Source of the DNA: Flavobacteriaceae bacterium
GTDB taxonomy: Bacteria; Bacteroidota; Bacteroidia; Flavobacteriales; Flavobacteriaceae
Length of the DNA: 55,282 nucleotides
Assembly (NCBI GenBank): GCA_020854235.1
Contig: JADZFW010000079.1
Location: 1-55,282 of the forward strand
Direction of reading: 5' to 3'
Shown here: positions 1 through 7,867 of the stretch, one piece after another
Position numbering within the stretch: the stretch's first letter is position 1
How the letters are laid out: the number at the start of each line of letters is the position of its first letter
Program-made: the position numbers and the translations under genes
Notes under the pieces: generated by a model
What the model saw: the letters and a program-made list of their open reading frames with translations, nothing else
The model's database searches: none
Told to the model about the DNA's origin: nothing

Positions 1-696
1 CATTTCAAAGTCTTGTTTTTAATTTTGAAAAAATTAGGTTACGAATGGGCAGAAAATCTCTATCATCTATCCTATGGAATGGTTGATTTGCCTGAAGGAA
101 AAATGAAATCCAGAGAAGGAACGGTTGTAGATGCCGATGATTTAATGAAAGAAATGACCGATACCGCTCGGGAGATTTCGAAGGAATTGGGGAAATTGGA
201 AGGATATTCAGACACAGAAAAAGAAGCCTTGTATCACATCATTGGAATGGGTGCTTTGAAGTATTTTATCTTAAAAGTTGATCCCAAAAAGCGAATTTTA
301 TTTGATCCCAAAGAAAGTATCGATTTTAGTGGCAATACCGGTCCGTTTATTCAATATACGTATGCCCGTATTCAATCTTTGTTGCGAAAAGCAGATTTTG
401 ATTACACGGCAGAAATTCTAGGTGAACTCCATGAAAAAGAAATAGCAGTAATCAAACAATTGGCTCAATTTCCGGAAATAATTCAGGTAGCAGCCGACCA
501 ACGCAGTCCGGCTATCATTGCCAATTACACTTATGATTTGGTTAAAGATTACAATTCTTTCTACCAAAGTGTATCCATATTGGCAGCTAAAACCCAAGGA
601 GAAAAGGTTTTCAGAATACAATTGTCCAAGAAAGTTGGAGATGTCATTCGGGCAGCTTTTGGTTTGTTGGGTATACAGGTTCCGGAAAGAATGTAG
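1..696 (+). CDS. argS: Arginine--tRNA ligase, C-terminal part (5' end outside window)
   Basis: The reading frame is open from base 1, so this is the 3' part of a longer gene. The product charges tRNA-Arg with arginine in the cytoplasm. What is visible is the KMSKS-type loop of class I synthetases (KMKSREGTVVDADDL, about residues 35-50 of the fragment), the following helical segment with PFIQYTYARIQS, and a DALR-type anticodon-binding domain ending in FGLLGIQVPERM, a typical ArgS terminus. The catalytic HIGH domain must lie upstream. The gene is followed by a spacer with a dispersed repeat and a hairpin terminator. Confidence is high from the motif order and C-terminus. Confidence 0.95.
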   Translation, partial: HFKVLFLILKKLGYEWAENLYHLSYGMVDLPEGKMKSREGTVVDADDLMKEMTDTAREISKELGKLEGYSDTEKEALYHIIGMGALKYFILKVDPKKRILFDPKESIDFSGNTGPFIQYTYARIQSLLRKADFDYTAEILGELHEKEIAVIKQLAQFPEIIQVAADQRSPAIIANYTYDLVKDYNSFYQSVSILAAKTQGEKVFRIQLSKKVGDVIRAAFGLLGIQVPERM

Positions 697-712
697 ACTA
701 AGTTTGAAATTA

Positions 713-733
713 GCACTTCGACAAGCTCAGTGA
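713..733. repeat. Dispersed CTTCGACAAGCTCAGTG repeat copy
   Basis: The word cacttcgacaagctcagtg lies in the spacer after argS. The same word occurs in reverse complement at 42641-42660 and as a variant (cttcgacttcgctcagtg) at about 37835-37852. It is nearly palindromic. Around it (735-760) are agaaatta-type words like those in other spacers of the window. The rest of 697-857 shows no gene. Confidence 0.6.
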
Positions 734-857
734 CCTAAATTAGAAATTAGAAGTTTGAAGTAACAGTAATCGCAGAGATAAGGCACAGCTTGTCTTTAAA
801 TCCAGAAAGATTAACAAGCAATCAAAAGAATTTTACGATACCAAAGTTTTATAAAAT

Positions 858-903
858 AAAAAAGTCCTGATTCGATAGGCATCGGAAACAGGACTTTTTT
901 TTG
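858..903. terminator. Bidirectional hairpin terminator between argS and the helical repeat gene
   Basis: Perfect 9 bp stem aaagtcctg (861-869) / caggacttt (889-897) with A-rich sequence before and a T run after. It can end the argS transcript and also the convergent gene at 917-1369. Confidence 0.8.
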
Positions 904-916
904 TATTTTGTGAAGA

Positions 917-1369
917 TTATTTTACTTCTTCGGCAGCGTCAGCGGCTTTGTCGGCTACTTTTTCAGCAGTGTCGGCTACAGTATCTGCAGCTTTTTCAAC
1001 GGTTTCGGTAGCGGCTTTTTCTACTGTTTCAGCAGTTTTAGCTACATCATCTTTTTTACCGTCAACCAAGTCTTCTACTTTGTCTTTGGCAGCTTCGTAA
1101 GCATCTTCTACTTTGTCGGCTACTTTTTCGGCAAAATCTTTACCTTTTTCTACCCATTCTTTGGCAGTATCACCGTATTTTTCTTCTACTTTGTCGGCTA
1201 CTTCGGTTACTTTGGCTTTAGCAGCTACATATGCATCTTCTGCTTTATCGGCTACTTTATCAGCTAATACTTCAGCTTTGTCAGCTACTTTTTCTGCAAA
1301 ATCTTCAGCTTGGTCAGCAATTACTTTTGCTTTACCGGTCAATCTGTTAAAAAAATCTTTTAGTCCCAT
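917..1369 (-). CDS. Ala/Lys/Glu-rich amphipathic helical repeat protein (LEA/YtxH-like)
   Basis: A 150 aa protein made almost wholly of A, K, D, E and V. After a short N-terminal segment (MGLKDFFNRLTGKAK) it consists of degenerate 11-residue-type units such as EKVADKAEDAYVAAK and DKVEDAYEAAKDKVEDL, predicted to form long amphipathic helices or coiled coil. There is no signal peptide, no membrane segment and no Cys. Composition and periodicity resemble LEA-type, YtxH-like or apolipoprotein-like stress proteins of Bacteroidota; the actual role is unknown. It is monocistronic, with its own promoter word at 1408-1415 and a shared terminator downstream. The start is fixed by ATG at 1367-1369, the first Met of the repeat-free N-terminus. 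Confidence 0.8.
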   Translation of the reverse strand: MGLKDFFNRLTGKAKVIADQAEDFAEKVADKAEVLADKVADKAEDAYVAAKAKVTEVADKVEEKYGDTAKEWVEKGKDFAEKVADKVEDAYEAAKDKVEDLVDGKKDDVAKTAETVEKAATETVEKAADTVADTAEKVADKAADAAEEVK

Positions 1370-1407
1370 GTTTTTTTAGGTTTTTAATGTTAATGTTAAT
1401 GTGTGTG

Positions 1408-1415
1408 CAAAGATA
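1408..1415 (-). promoter_or_regulatory. Bacteroidota -7 promoter element (TATCTTTG) for the helical repeat gene
   Basis: On the minus strand TATCTTTGC lies about 40 bp before the ATG, matching the TAnnTTTG consensus. No clear TTTG -33 element is seen at the expected distance. Just downstream, the 5' UTR has a triple direct repeat (taatgt). Confidence 0.5.
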
Positions 1416-1464
1416 TAAAGTTGTGAGACTTTTTTGAATTATTTACTATGAATTTTTTTTAATT

Positions 1465-2178
1465 TTAAATCAATTGTTCGACTAAGGGTTTTAAATCATA
1501 ATCCAGTGGAGCCGGAATGTCAATTTCTTCCGTATTTCTGAGAGAACGAGTTGTGTAATAATACACTAAGTGCAATCCGTAAAAGGGTTCATGTATGATT
1601 TCAACTTGTTCAATTCCCGACAACAAGAAATCCCAATTGTGAAAGTATCCATTGATATAAGCAAAATTCTTTCCGATGAGAATATGACCATCGCCGTTTG
1701 TGTTTTTGTTTTTAAAATAAAAAGGCGTAAAATAGGCAAATGAACCAAACAAAGCTAAATAACCCAATAACATGTAGACCATAACCATTCTATCATCATC
1801 GTCCATCATCAAGATAATAAATCCAAAAATGACCACCATGAAAATGGAAATGAGCATAAAATTGAATTTGTTTTTCTTTTTCCGATTTTCAAATTGGTAA
1901 TTAACATATTTGATTTTATCTGCTTCTGATAGCGTCCAATGTGCCAAGGTTTTTTCTCCGGAAAGCAGTTTTTTAAATTTATTGGATCTAATTTTATACA
2001 TGATGGCTACAACAACGGATGATAAGCCAAAAAATAAACTTAAAAAAGCAACTGCCCAAATGTCACTGACGAAGTTGCCTTCATAAAATGGTAAAACCAT
2101 CAAGATGAAGAATATAATGGCTACAATCCATGAATTATTGGAAATTTTACTTTGTTTGTTTTCTATAATAGGTAACAT
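1465..2178 (-). CDS. Four-helix membrane protein with cytosolic C-terminal domain, last gene of the duplicated cluster
   Basis: Unrecognised 237 aa protein. Hydrophobic segments lie at about residues 17-33, 40-60, 106-124 and 130-150. A charged loop (ENRKKKNKF) separates the two pairs, and a soluble C-terminal part of about 85 residues contains HILIGKNFAYINGYFHNWDFL, which could be a small beta domain of PH type. It is the sixth and last gene in the minus-strand run starting at 11578 and begins 13 bp after the zinc-ribbon gene, so it is probably co-transcribed. The next gene downstream has its own promoter. No function is assigned. Confidence 0.75.
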   Translation of the reverse strand: MLPIIENKQSKISNNSWIVAIIFFILMVLPFYEGNFVSDIWAVAFLSLFFGLSSVVVAIMYKIRSNKFKKLLSGEKTLAHWTLSEADKIKYVNYQFENRKKKNKFNFMLISIFMVVIFGFIILMMDDDDRMVMVYMLLGYLALFGSFAYFTPFYFKNKNTNGDGHILIGKNFAYINGYFHNWDFLLSGIEQVEIIHEPFYGLHLVYYYTTRSLRNTEEIDIPAPLDYDLKPLVEQLI

Positions 2179-2191
2179 ATATGGGTGGTTT

Positions 2192-2830
2192 TTAATTTTT
2201 ATTTCCTTTAAATAAAAGAATAAAGTTTACGAAAAATAAGATGATGATGAGGATAGCTAGCCTGCTTTGAAACAAAAAATCATACCATCTCATGACCAAA
2301 AGTATGTATATCAACATTTGAAATACCAACAAAGATTTCACAATCCAGTTGAATGGTTTGGGTGTATTTTTTTGCATCCATACAACAATTACTACAAAAA
2401 TAGATACTAAAGAAATCAACAAAACTTCAGGGGTTTGATGTCCCAAATAGCCTAAAAGTATCTGTAAACCGGCATATATCCATATGATTTTATGCACCTT
2501 ACTATCAGTGTTGGTTTCATTTTGGATAAATGGTTTGTTTTCAGTAATTGTATTTGAAGGAATCGGTTCTTTATAAGGTGGACTTTCTATGGCTTCTTCC
2601 AACTCTTGAACTGGTTTGGAGATGATATGGTCGATACTTTTGCGAACTTGATTTTCGACGTATTGTTGGGCTTTGTCTTCCAATGATTTGGTAACACCTT
2701 TTTCCATTTTAGGTATTTTTTCTTCTACCATGGATTCCAATTTGGATTTAAGAGTAACCTCCCATCCGCAGGAAGGACAAAATTGAGCTTGTGTGGAGAT
2801 AGCGGTACCACATTGCGAACAGTATTGCAT
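2192..2830 (-). CDS. Zinc-ribbon membrane protein, copy B of the duplicated pair
   Basis: 212 aa. An N-terminal zinc ribbon has C4-x2-C7-x10-C18-x2-C21 (MQYCSQCGT...FCPSCGW). Next is an amphipathic segment (about 30-80) rich in K, E and V, a polar linker, and four hydrophobic segments in the C-terminal half (about 115-205). The closest relative in the window is the gene at 7235-7849, with identical Cys spacing and the same helix pattern and ending (LLFKGNKN versus LIFKGNKS). Each copy follows directly after a giant membrane-anchored protein (11 bp and 18 bp gaps), so the pairs appear to have been duplicated together. The zinc ribbon is expected on the cytoplasmic side. Function unknown. Confidence 0.8.
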   Translation of the reverse strand: MQYCSQCGTAISTQAQFCPSCGWEVTLKSKLESMVEEKIPKMEKGVTKSLEDKAQQYVENQVRKSIDHIISKPVQELEEAIESPPYKEPIPSNTITENKPFIQNETNTDSKVHKIIWIYAGLQILLGYLGHQTPEVLLISLVSIFVVIVVWMQKNTPKPFNWIVKSLLVFQMLIYILLVMRWYDFLFQSRLAILIIILFFVNFILLFKGNKN

Positions 2831-2841
2831 AATGCTAGGTT

Positions 2842-5800
2842 TTATTGTGATATTTTGTAAACTTGGCTTTTATTATCAAATTGTTTTAGATTTTTAAATT
2901 CGTTGGCAATGTCTTTAGCAACTTCTCCAACATCTTTATACCCTAAATTTTTGAGTTTATTATTGAGGTTTTCAATAGATTCTGGTGAAGCATTGGCATC
3001 TGTTTTGGCACTTTTGATGACCTCCATGGCTTCTTTTAGATTAGTCGGTGTTTCTGAGACCGGAAGATCTTGACCGATATAACTCTTCTTCACTTTATCC
3101 AAAGAATCTACTGCTTTTTGGGCTTGAGCATAGGCTTCCGGAATAGTGCCAGGTTCCAATGCATTATTAACTTTATTCTGATACATTTTTCCAATACCTT
3201 CTGCATCGTAAAGTGTTCCTTCACCGTGTTTGACTTTCACGATATTAGGTTCTCCCTTGATTATTTCACCTGTATCCGAATTGAAAATATGGTCGGAATA
3301 GTCTTTTCCAGCTTCGGCATCAAATCTATCGGTGGCTCTTTGGAGATGTTTTTCAGCCCATTCTTTATCCGACATTCCGTAAGGTTTTTTGGTGTGTTCG
3401 CCAAAAATTTCATAGGATTTGTCAATCCAATTATCACGCTGTAATTCAACCCAAATTTCCTGGCCATCACTTGTTTTCACTTTTCGCAACACGCGATAAT
3501 CACGATCGGTATTGAGGTTAAACGAACCTTCCGTTCCTGGTGTTCTAAAGTCGTCAATTTTAATGTCATCAGGATCCAATTTATACGTATCGGAAAGATG
3601 TTTTTTCAAATCGGCGTCGTGTTTTTTATAAATTTCATTTCGGGAATCATCAAACACTTTTTTTAACCAATCAGGTGCATGATTTTTCAAAGTGCGAACT
3701 TGCGCCGGATCACGCATGATTTCCACTACTTTCTCCAAATCGATGTATTGTTTGCCATCTTTGGTTTTTACAGCATCCATTACATCTTTGAGCGATTCAT
3801 CGACAGTAGTCATTTTAATGTTGTATTTCAACTGATTTTTATGCAAATGTAAAGTCAGTTTTTGGATAATGAATTCATCTCGTAATTGCGCTGCGGTCAA
3901 TTTGGCTGCCTCGACTACTGATTTGGTTTGATAGAGATTGAAAACAAATTCACAACTCACAAAAATGGCAATGGCAAGCGGTTTATTTTTCTTGACCACC
4001 ATTTCTATATTTTCGACACTGATCAAACGACCTTTGGCAACATTAATGAGCAATGGTAGAATTTTTTGGTATTGCAAATCCATAAATCCTTCCACTGTTC
4101 CATTTTCGTAAATGTAATAATTGAGTGCTTCAATCATGGTGGATTTAGTCATGCTCAATCCCACACTTCCCAAGGGATTGCCTTTCATATAATAAGCCGC
4201 CAATGCATTGAAAGCCAAATCTCCAGCCCATTCCGTCCATTCTAAAGTAGTAGTTATAGCATTGGCCCATTTTTCTTCCGCCTTATAACCTTCGGCACCT
4301 TCAGCTAAAATGAGATTGTAGGCAATTTTCCAAATACGTTTACGCATTTCATTCAAACCTTCGGCGCCCAATGTGTATTTTCGGGCTTCTAAAAGTTCAT
4401 ATAATTTTGACTGGATTTCACCATTGGGAACATGATTGAAGATAATTTTTTTGCAATTGTTATAGGCTTCCACCCAATCCGGAAATTCACTTCCTATTCC
4501 ATAGGTTTTGACCTTGAGTTGGAGTTCCAATTGAAATTGTTCCGGATTTTCATCACCACTGCAAGGTGCTTCCACCAAATAAGTCAACGTAAAAACATCT
4601 CCAAAACCGGGGATTTGTTCAGTGCTTTTCATTTGATAGCGACCGTAAGGGATATTTCCTGTCAAGTCAATATATTCGTAGGAAACAGACAATACACTTT
4701 CAAAATTAACGATATCTTGTTCCTCATCTTTTAGGGTGAATTTCAATTGCTTTAAACCTTCTTTGTCCACGACGATTTCTTTTGTTTTTTCGTTAAATTT
4801 ATAGAGCACAAATTCCAAATTGCGTTCAAATTCACCTTGAGCCAAATAAGAAATTTGATTACCACTATCCACACCGTGTTTGATGAAAAGTCCAACTTGT
4901 GTCACCATCACATTGATATGGCGTTCCAATGGTTTTTCATTGCCTTGATAGGCAGCAATAACCAATGTTTTACTTAGATAAGTTTCATTGGTTTCGGGTT
5001 TTTCAATAGGACCTGTTAAGGTAATAGTAGCTTCGGTATCCGATTTTTTACTGATGCTGATATTCGTTAATGGTTCAACACTTTCATTAGCATATTTATA
5101 CTCTGCTTCGAAAGTCCAAGGTTCGTCGCCCGGTGCATTTTCAATAAATGCATTGATAGTGACTTCGGTTTGATTGTCAGTTACCGGAAATGAACATTGT
5201 GAAACATCCGTATCGAGTTTGCAATCCAAGAGTTCGATGGTCAAATCCGTTTTCAAAGGTTCTTCGTCATCTTTTACATCATCCATCAACAAAGTCAAAG
5301 TTACACTTTTTGGAATATGTGAATTTACATGCACTTGATCCGGATTGGATGCAGCCACATTGATGACAATTAGGTTTTTATCCATCACAGGATCAGAAAG
5401 ATCAATCCAATCGCTTTGAGGTTTGAATTGAATTTTTTTTGTCAATTCGGGAACTGATTTACCTGTTTCATCGACAACTTCAGCAGAGCATGTTAATACT
5501 TTATTGGTGTCGGGTCGTAAAGTTTTGCGATTGTCGGGTTGTGTTTGTATGACAATTTGCATTTTACCGTCAGCCAAAATTTCCACTTGTTTTTGAATGG
5601 AGTTTCCTTCGGCAGTGGCTTGTATTATCAAATTGAATTGTGTTTGAGAAGGTTGTTTTTCTAACAACAATTGGGCAGTTAGCCCATTGCCAATCGTTTG
5701 AGAATTGATTGTGAGATTTTTCTCAGGATTTTGAATATTGATTTGGGCTTGAACAGGTGCTTTTCCTTTGATGGTAACTTTCCATACTTGAATTTGAAGT

Positions 5801-6690
5801 GTTTCAGGTTGGTTAAGTGTCAATTTAATTGATTCTTTATTGAGTTGCAAAATATAGTGTGCTTCTTCTTCATCTTTTTTATCATCCTTTTTGTTTTGTT
5901 GTTGTTTGGTAGCATTTTTTTTCAAGATTTTTCTAATAATCGCCGCCACTGCTGCTGCAGATATTCCACCGATAATTACAGTCCATGGCGTTTCATCATC
6001 GTCAGAATCGGGAGCAGTGGTGACACTGGTTGTGCTTGTTGAACCTGAAGTGTTTGTACCGTTTGAAGAGAATTGTAATTCTTTAATATGTTGGAACATC
6101 AAATTTTCATAAGTTTCCATAGATTGAGTGCTTTTATCTTTCAAATATTTCAAACCACCGTCTATAGAAACCCCGTTATCACCATCAATGAAAACAAAAA
6201 ATTTATAATATTTTGACGTTATATCCATATCAGATTCCTCCGATTTTGTATAAAAAATAGTTCTATATCCGTTGAAATTGGTTTCATTCATAGAATTTGC
6301 TAAACCATTTTTACCGTATTTGGATAAATAAAAATCTTCCCTACTTATAACTGAACCCTTTGCTTGGACAGCAGAAAAATATTCATTGTATTCATATTCA
6401 ACTATATAATCTGAAAAAAAACTATTGACATCATTGCTTCGAGCAACTAATGAAACTCCACCGTCATTTGACATCCAATTAATAAAAAGTTGTGTGTATT
6501 TATCTTCATCAGATCCCTCTACACCTGAAGTACCCGTATAATAGATATTGTAAACTGACTCGTTTGACCTTGGGTCATATATCCAATTATCGGTTATTGT
6601 GCCATTATGTGAAATTTGATAGTTCTGAGAAAAAAGATTTATACTGCAAATTAATGCTGAAAGAAATAATATCTTGTTCATTTGACTCAT
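2842..6690 (-). CDS. Giant membrane-anchored multidomain protein, copy B
   Basis: About 1,280 aa, unrecognised. In order (numbered from the Met at 6681): signal peptide (MNKILFLSALICSINLFSQ); a ~210 residue extracytoplasmic domain; a Ser/Thr-rich stalk; one membrane helix at about 232-252 (VIIGGISAAAVAAII) followed by a strongly basic then acidic linker; several beta-rich Ig-like modules (about 275-730); a conserved helical block (LILAEGAEGYKAEEKWANA); and a C-terminal domain with DDFRTPG and, about 8 residues later, NTDRDYRVL near 1059. The helix is followed by KKIL/KK-type charges, which suggests the ~1,000 residue C-terminal part is cytoplasmic. The start is ambiguous: ATG at 6690 overlaps the upstream stop as ATGA, and ATG at 6681 is also possible. 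Its paralogue is at 7868-11578. No enzymatic role can be stated; the DDFRTPG/TDRD pattern only faintly recalls a nucleotidyltransferase. Confidence 0.8.
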   Translation of the reverse strand: MSQMNKILFLSALICSINLFSQNYQISHNGTITDNWIYDPRSNESVYNIYYTGTSGVEGSDEDKYTQLFINWMSNDGGVSLVARSNDVNSFFSDYIVEYEYNEYFSAVQAKGSVISREDFYLSKYGKNGLANSMNETNFNGYRTIFYTKSEESDMDITSKYYKFFVFIDGDNGVSIDGGLKYLKDKSTQSMETYENLMFQHIKELQFSSNGTNTSGSTSTTSVTTAPDSDDDETPWTVIIGGISAAAVAAIIRKILKKNATKQQQNKKDDKKDEEEAHYILQLNKESIKLTLNQPETLQIQVWKVTIKGKAPVQAQINIQNPEKNLTINSQTIGNGLTAQLLLEKQPSQTQFNLIIQATAEGNSIQKQVEILADGKMQIVIQTQPDNRKTLRPDTNKVLTCSAEVVDETGKSVPELTKKIQFKPQSDWIDLSDPVMDKNLIVINVAASNPDQVHVNSHIPKSVTLTLLMDDVKDDEEPLKTDLTIELLDCKLDTDVSQCSFPVTDNQTEVTINAFIENAPGDEPWTFEAEYKYANESVEPLTNISISKKSDTEATITLTGPIEKPETNETYLSKTLVIAAYQGNEKPLERHINVMVTQVGLFIKHGVDSGNQISYLAQGEFERNLEFVLYKFNEKTKEIVVDKEGLKQLKFTLKDEEQDIVNFESVLSVSYEYIDLTGNIPYGRYQMKSTEQIPGFGDVFTLTYLVEAPCSGDENPEQFQLELQLKVKTYGIGSEFPDWVEAYNNCKKIIFNHVPNGEIQSKLYELLEARKYTLGAEGLNEMRKRIWKIAYNLILAEGAEGYKAEEKWANAITTTLEWTEWAGDLAFNALAAYYMKGNPLGSVGLSMTKSTMIEALNYYIYENGTVEGFMDLQYQKILPLLINVAKGRLISVENIEMVVKKNKPLAIAIFVSCEFVFNLYQTKSVVEAAKLTAAQLRDEFIIQKLTLHLHKNQLKYNIKMTTVDESLKDVMDAVKTKDGKQYIDLEKVVEIMRDPAQVRTLKNHAPDWLKKVFDDSRNEIYKKHDADLKKHLSDTYKLDPDDIKIDDFRTPGTEGSFNLNTDRDYRVLRKVKTSDGQEIWVELQRDNWIDKSYEIFGEHTKKPYGMSDKEWAEKHLQRATDRFDAEAGKDYSDHIFNSDTGEIIKGEPNIVKVKHGEGTLYDAEGIGKMYQNKVNNALEPGTIPEAYAQAQKAVDSLDKVKKSYIGQDLPVSETPTNLKEAMEVIKSAKTDANASPESIENLNNKLKNLGYKDVGEVAKDIANEFKNLKQFDNKSQVYKISQ

Positions 6691-7220
6691 TTTAATATTG
6701 GACAACCACAATTTTTACATTCTACTTCTTCTATTTCACATAAAAAACTACAGGCATTACAGAAAATGATATCATCTTTTGATTTATCAAATTTCTCGAT
6801 AGATTTTAATTTTCCATGATACCTCACTTTTTCTCCAATTTTGAAATATTCATATAAAGTTGCATCATTTTCCGTATTGATTTCATGTTTTTGGTTGTTT
6901 TGCCCTTCAATATAGACTACAAAATAGGTCCTCCCATTCTTTTTAAGTATTTCTTTTCCTATTACTTCTCCATCCCAAGTGGGTAGATTTTTCTTTCCCG
7001 AAAAAGCAGCATACAAACCGATTAAAAAAAACATAGCACCAATTGAAAGACCTATGTATAAAGCTTCGGGATTATCCATTTCATCACTAAATTCGCCGTA
7101 TAAATAAAACCCAACAACCGAGACAATAGCTAAAATAAAACCAAATTGGTAACGATAGTCTCGGGTATTTTTGATGTATTTATCAAATCTTGGGTCAGAA
7201 ATTTTATTGGAGTATGACAT
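6687..7220 (-). CDS. Two-helix membrane protein with C-terminal zinc ribbon (DUF3592-like core)
   Basis: 177 aa. Two hydrophobic segments at about 25-42 and 55-74 precede a beta-rich region (LPTWDGEVIGKEILKKNGRTYF...) resembling the small exposed domain of DUF3592 proteins. The C-terminus carries C154-x2-C157 and C168-x2-C171, a likely zinc ribbon. It lies between the two duplicated gene pairs and its stop overlaps the ATG of the giant protein copy B, so the genes are probably translationally coupled. There is no second copy of this gene in the minus-strand cluster, although a DUF3592-like protein lies just beyond the cluster at 11746. Function unknown. Confidence 0.75.
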   Translation of the reverse strand: MSYSNKISDPRFDKYIKNTRDYRYQFGFILAIVSVVGFYLYGEFSDEMDNPEALYIGLSIGAMFFLIGLYAAFSGKKNLPTWDGEVIGKEILKKNGRTYFVVYIEGQNNQKHEINTENDATLYEYFKIGEKVRYHGKLKSIEKFDKSKDDIIFCNACSFLCEIEEVECKNCGCPILK

Positions 7221-7234
7221 GAAAAATAGTAAAT

Positions 7235-7849
7235 TTATGATTTATTTCCCTTAAAAATTAACCTTAAATTGATAGCAAACATGAATAGCATCAACAATAC
7301 CATGATATTGGGACGTTCAATTTTTTCCAAAGCAAATGCCAATAAAAGCAAACCTTGTAAAATGAGTAAAATTTTGACCAACCAATTGTAAGGCTTGGGT
7401 TTGCTTATTCTTAAGAATACAAACAATAAAATGACGATACTAAATAACATGACCCCAATAACTTCATCGTTTCTATAACCCAAATATAGCATGAAAGCAT
7501 TGATTCCGACATAAACCCATGTCCAAATATCTACACCGCCTTGTGAAACGGCATTGTTGTTTTGAGTGGGTTTGTGCGTATTTGTCGGTTTGAAAACCTC
7601 GCTGATTTGTTGGGTGGACTCACTGAAATTTCCCGCTTTAGGCAAAACTTTAGCTATGTGATTTTTAATTTGTTTTTCCACATAGGATTTGCCTTGTTTT
7701 TCCAAAGATTGCACCACATTTTTGTACATTTTTTGAGTGTATACGTTTTTGTGTTTTAAGTGTGATGTATCAGAAACTTTAGTTCCGCAAGAAGTACAAA
7801 ATTTATCGTTAGGCATTAAAGTTAGACCACAAAGTTTGCAATTGGGCAT
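7235..7849 (-). CDS. Zinc-ribbon membrane protein, copy A of the duplicated pair
   Basis: 204 aa. N-terminal zinc ribbon C4, C7, C18, C21 (MPNCKLCGL...FCTSCGT), then a basic amphipathic segment (YKNVVQSLEKQGKSYVEKQI), a polar linker, and four hydrophobic segments between about 105 and 200. It is a paralogue of 2192-2830, with the same length class, Cys spacing and C-terminal motif. It begins 18 bp after the giant protein copy A. The zinc ribbon may act as a cytosolic protein-protein or nucleic acid contact; no target is evident. Confidence 0.8.
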   Translation of the reverse strand: MPNCKLCGLTLMPNDKFCTSCGTKVSDTSHLKHKNVYTQKMYKNVVQSLEKQGKSYVEKQIKNHIAKVLPKAGNFSESTQQISEVFKPTNTHKPTQNNNAVSQGGVDIWTWVYVGINAFMLYLGYRNDEVIGVMLFSIVILLFVFLRISKPKPYNWLVKILLILQGLLLLAFALEKIERPNIMVLLMLFMFAINLRLIFKGNKS

Positions 7850-7867
7850 AATAAATAGGTTTATAGT

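Noticed and set aside
1113-1379. 88 aa plus-strand frame rich in Ser/Ala opposite the helical repeat protein
   Set aside because: Its composition is the complement of the repeat codons of the minus-strand gene; no promoter or independent motif.
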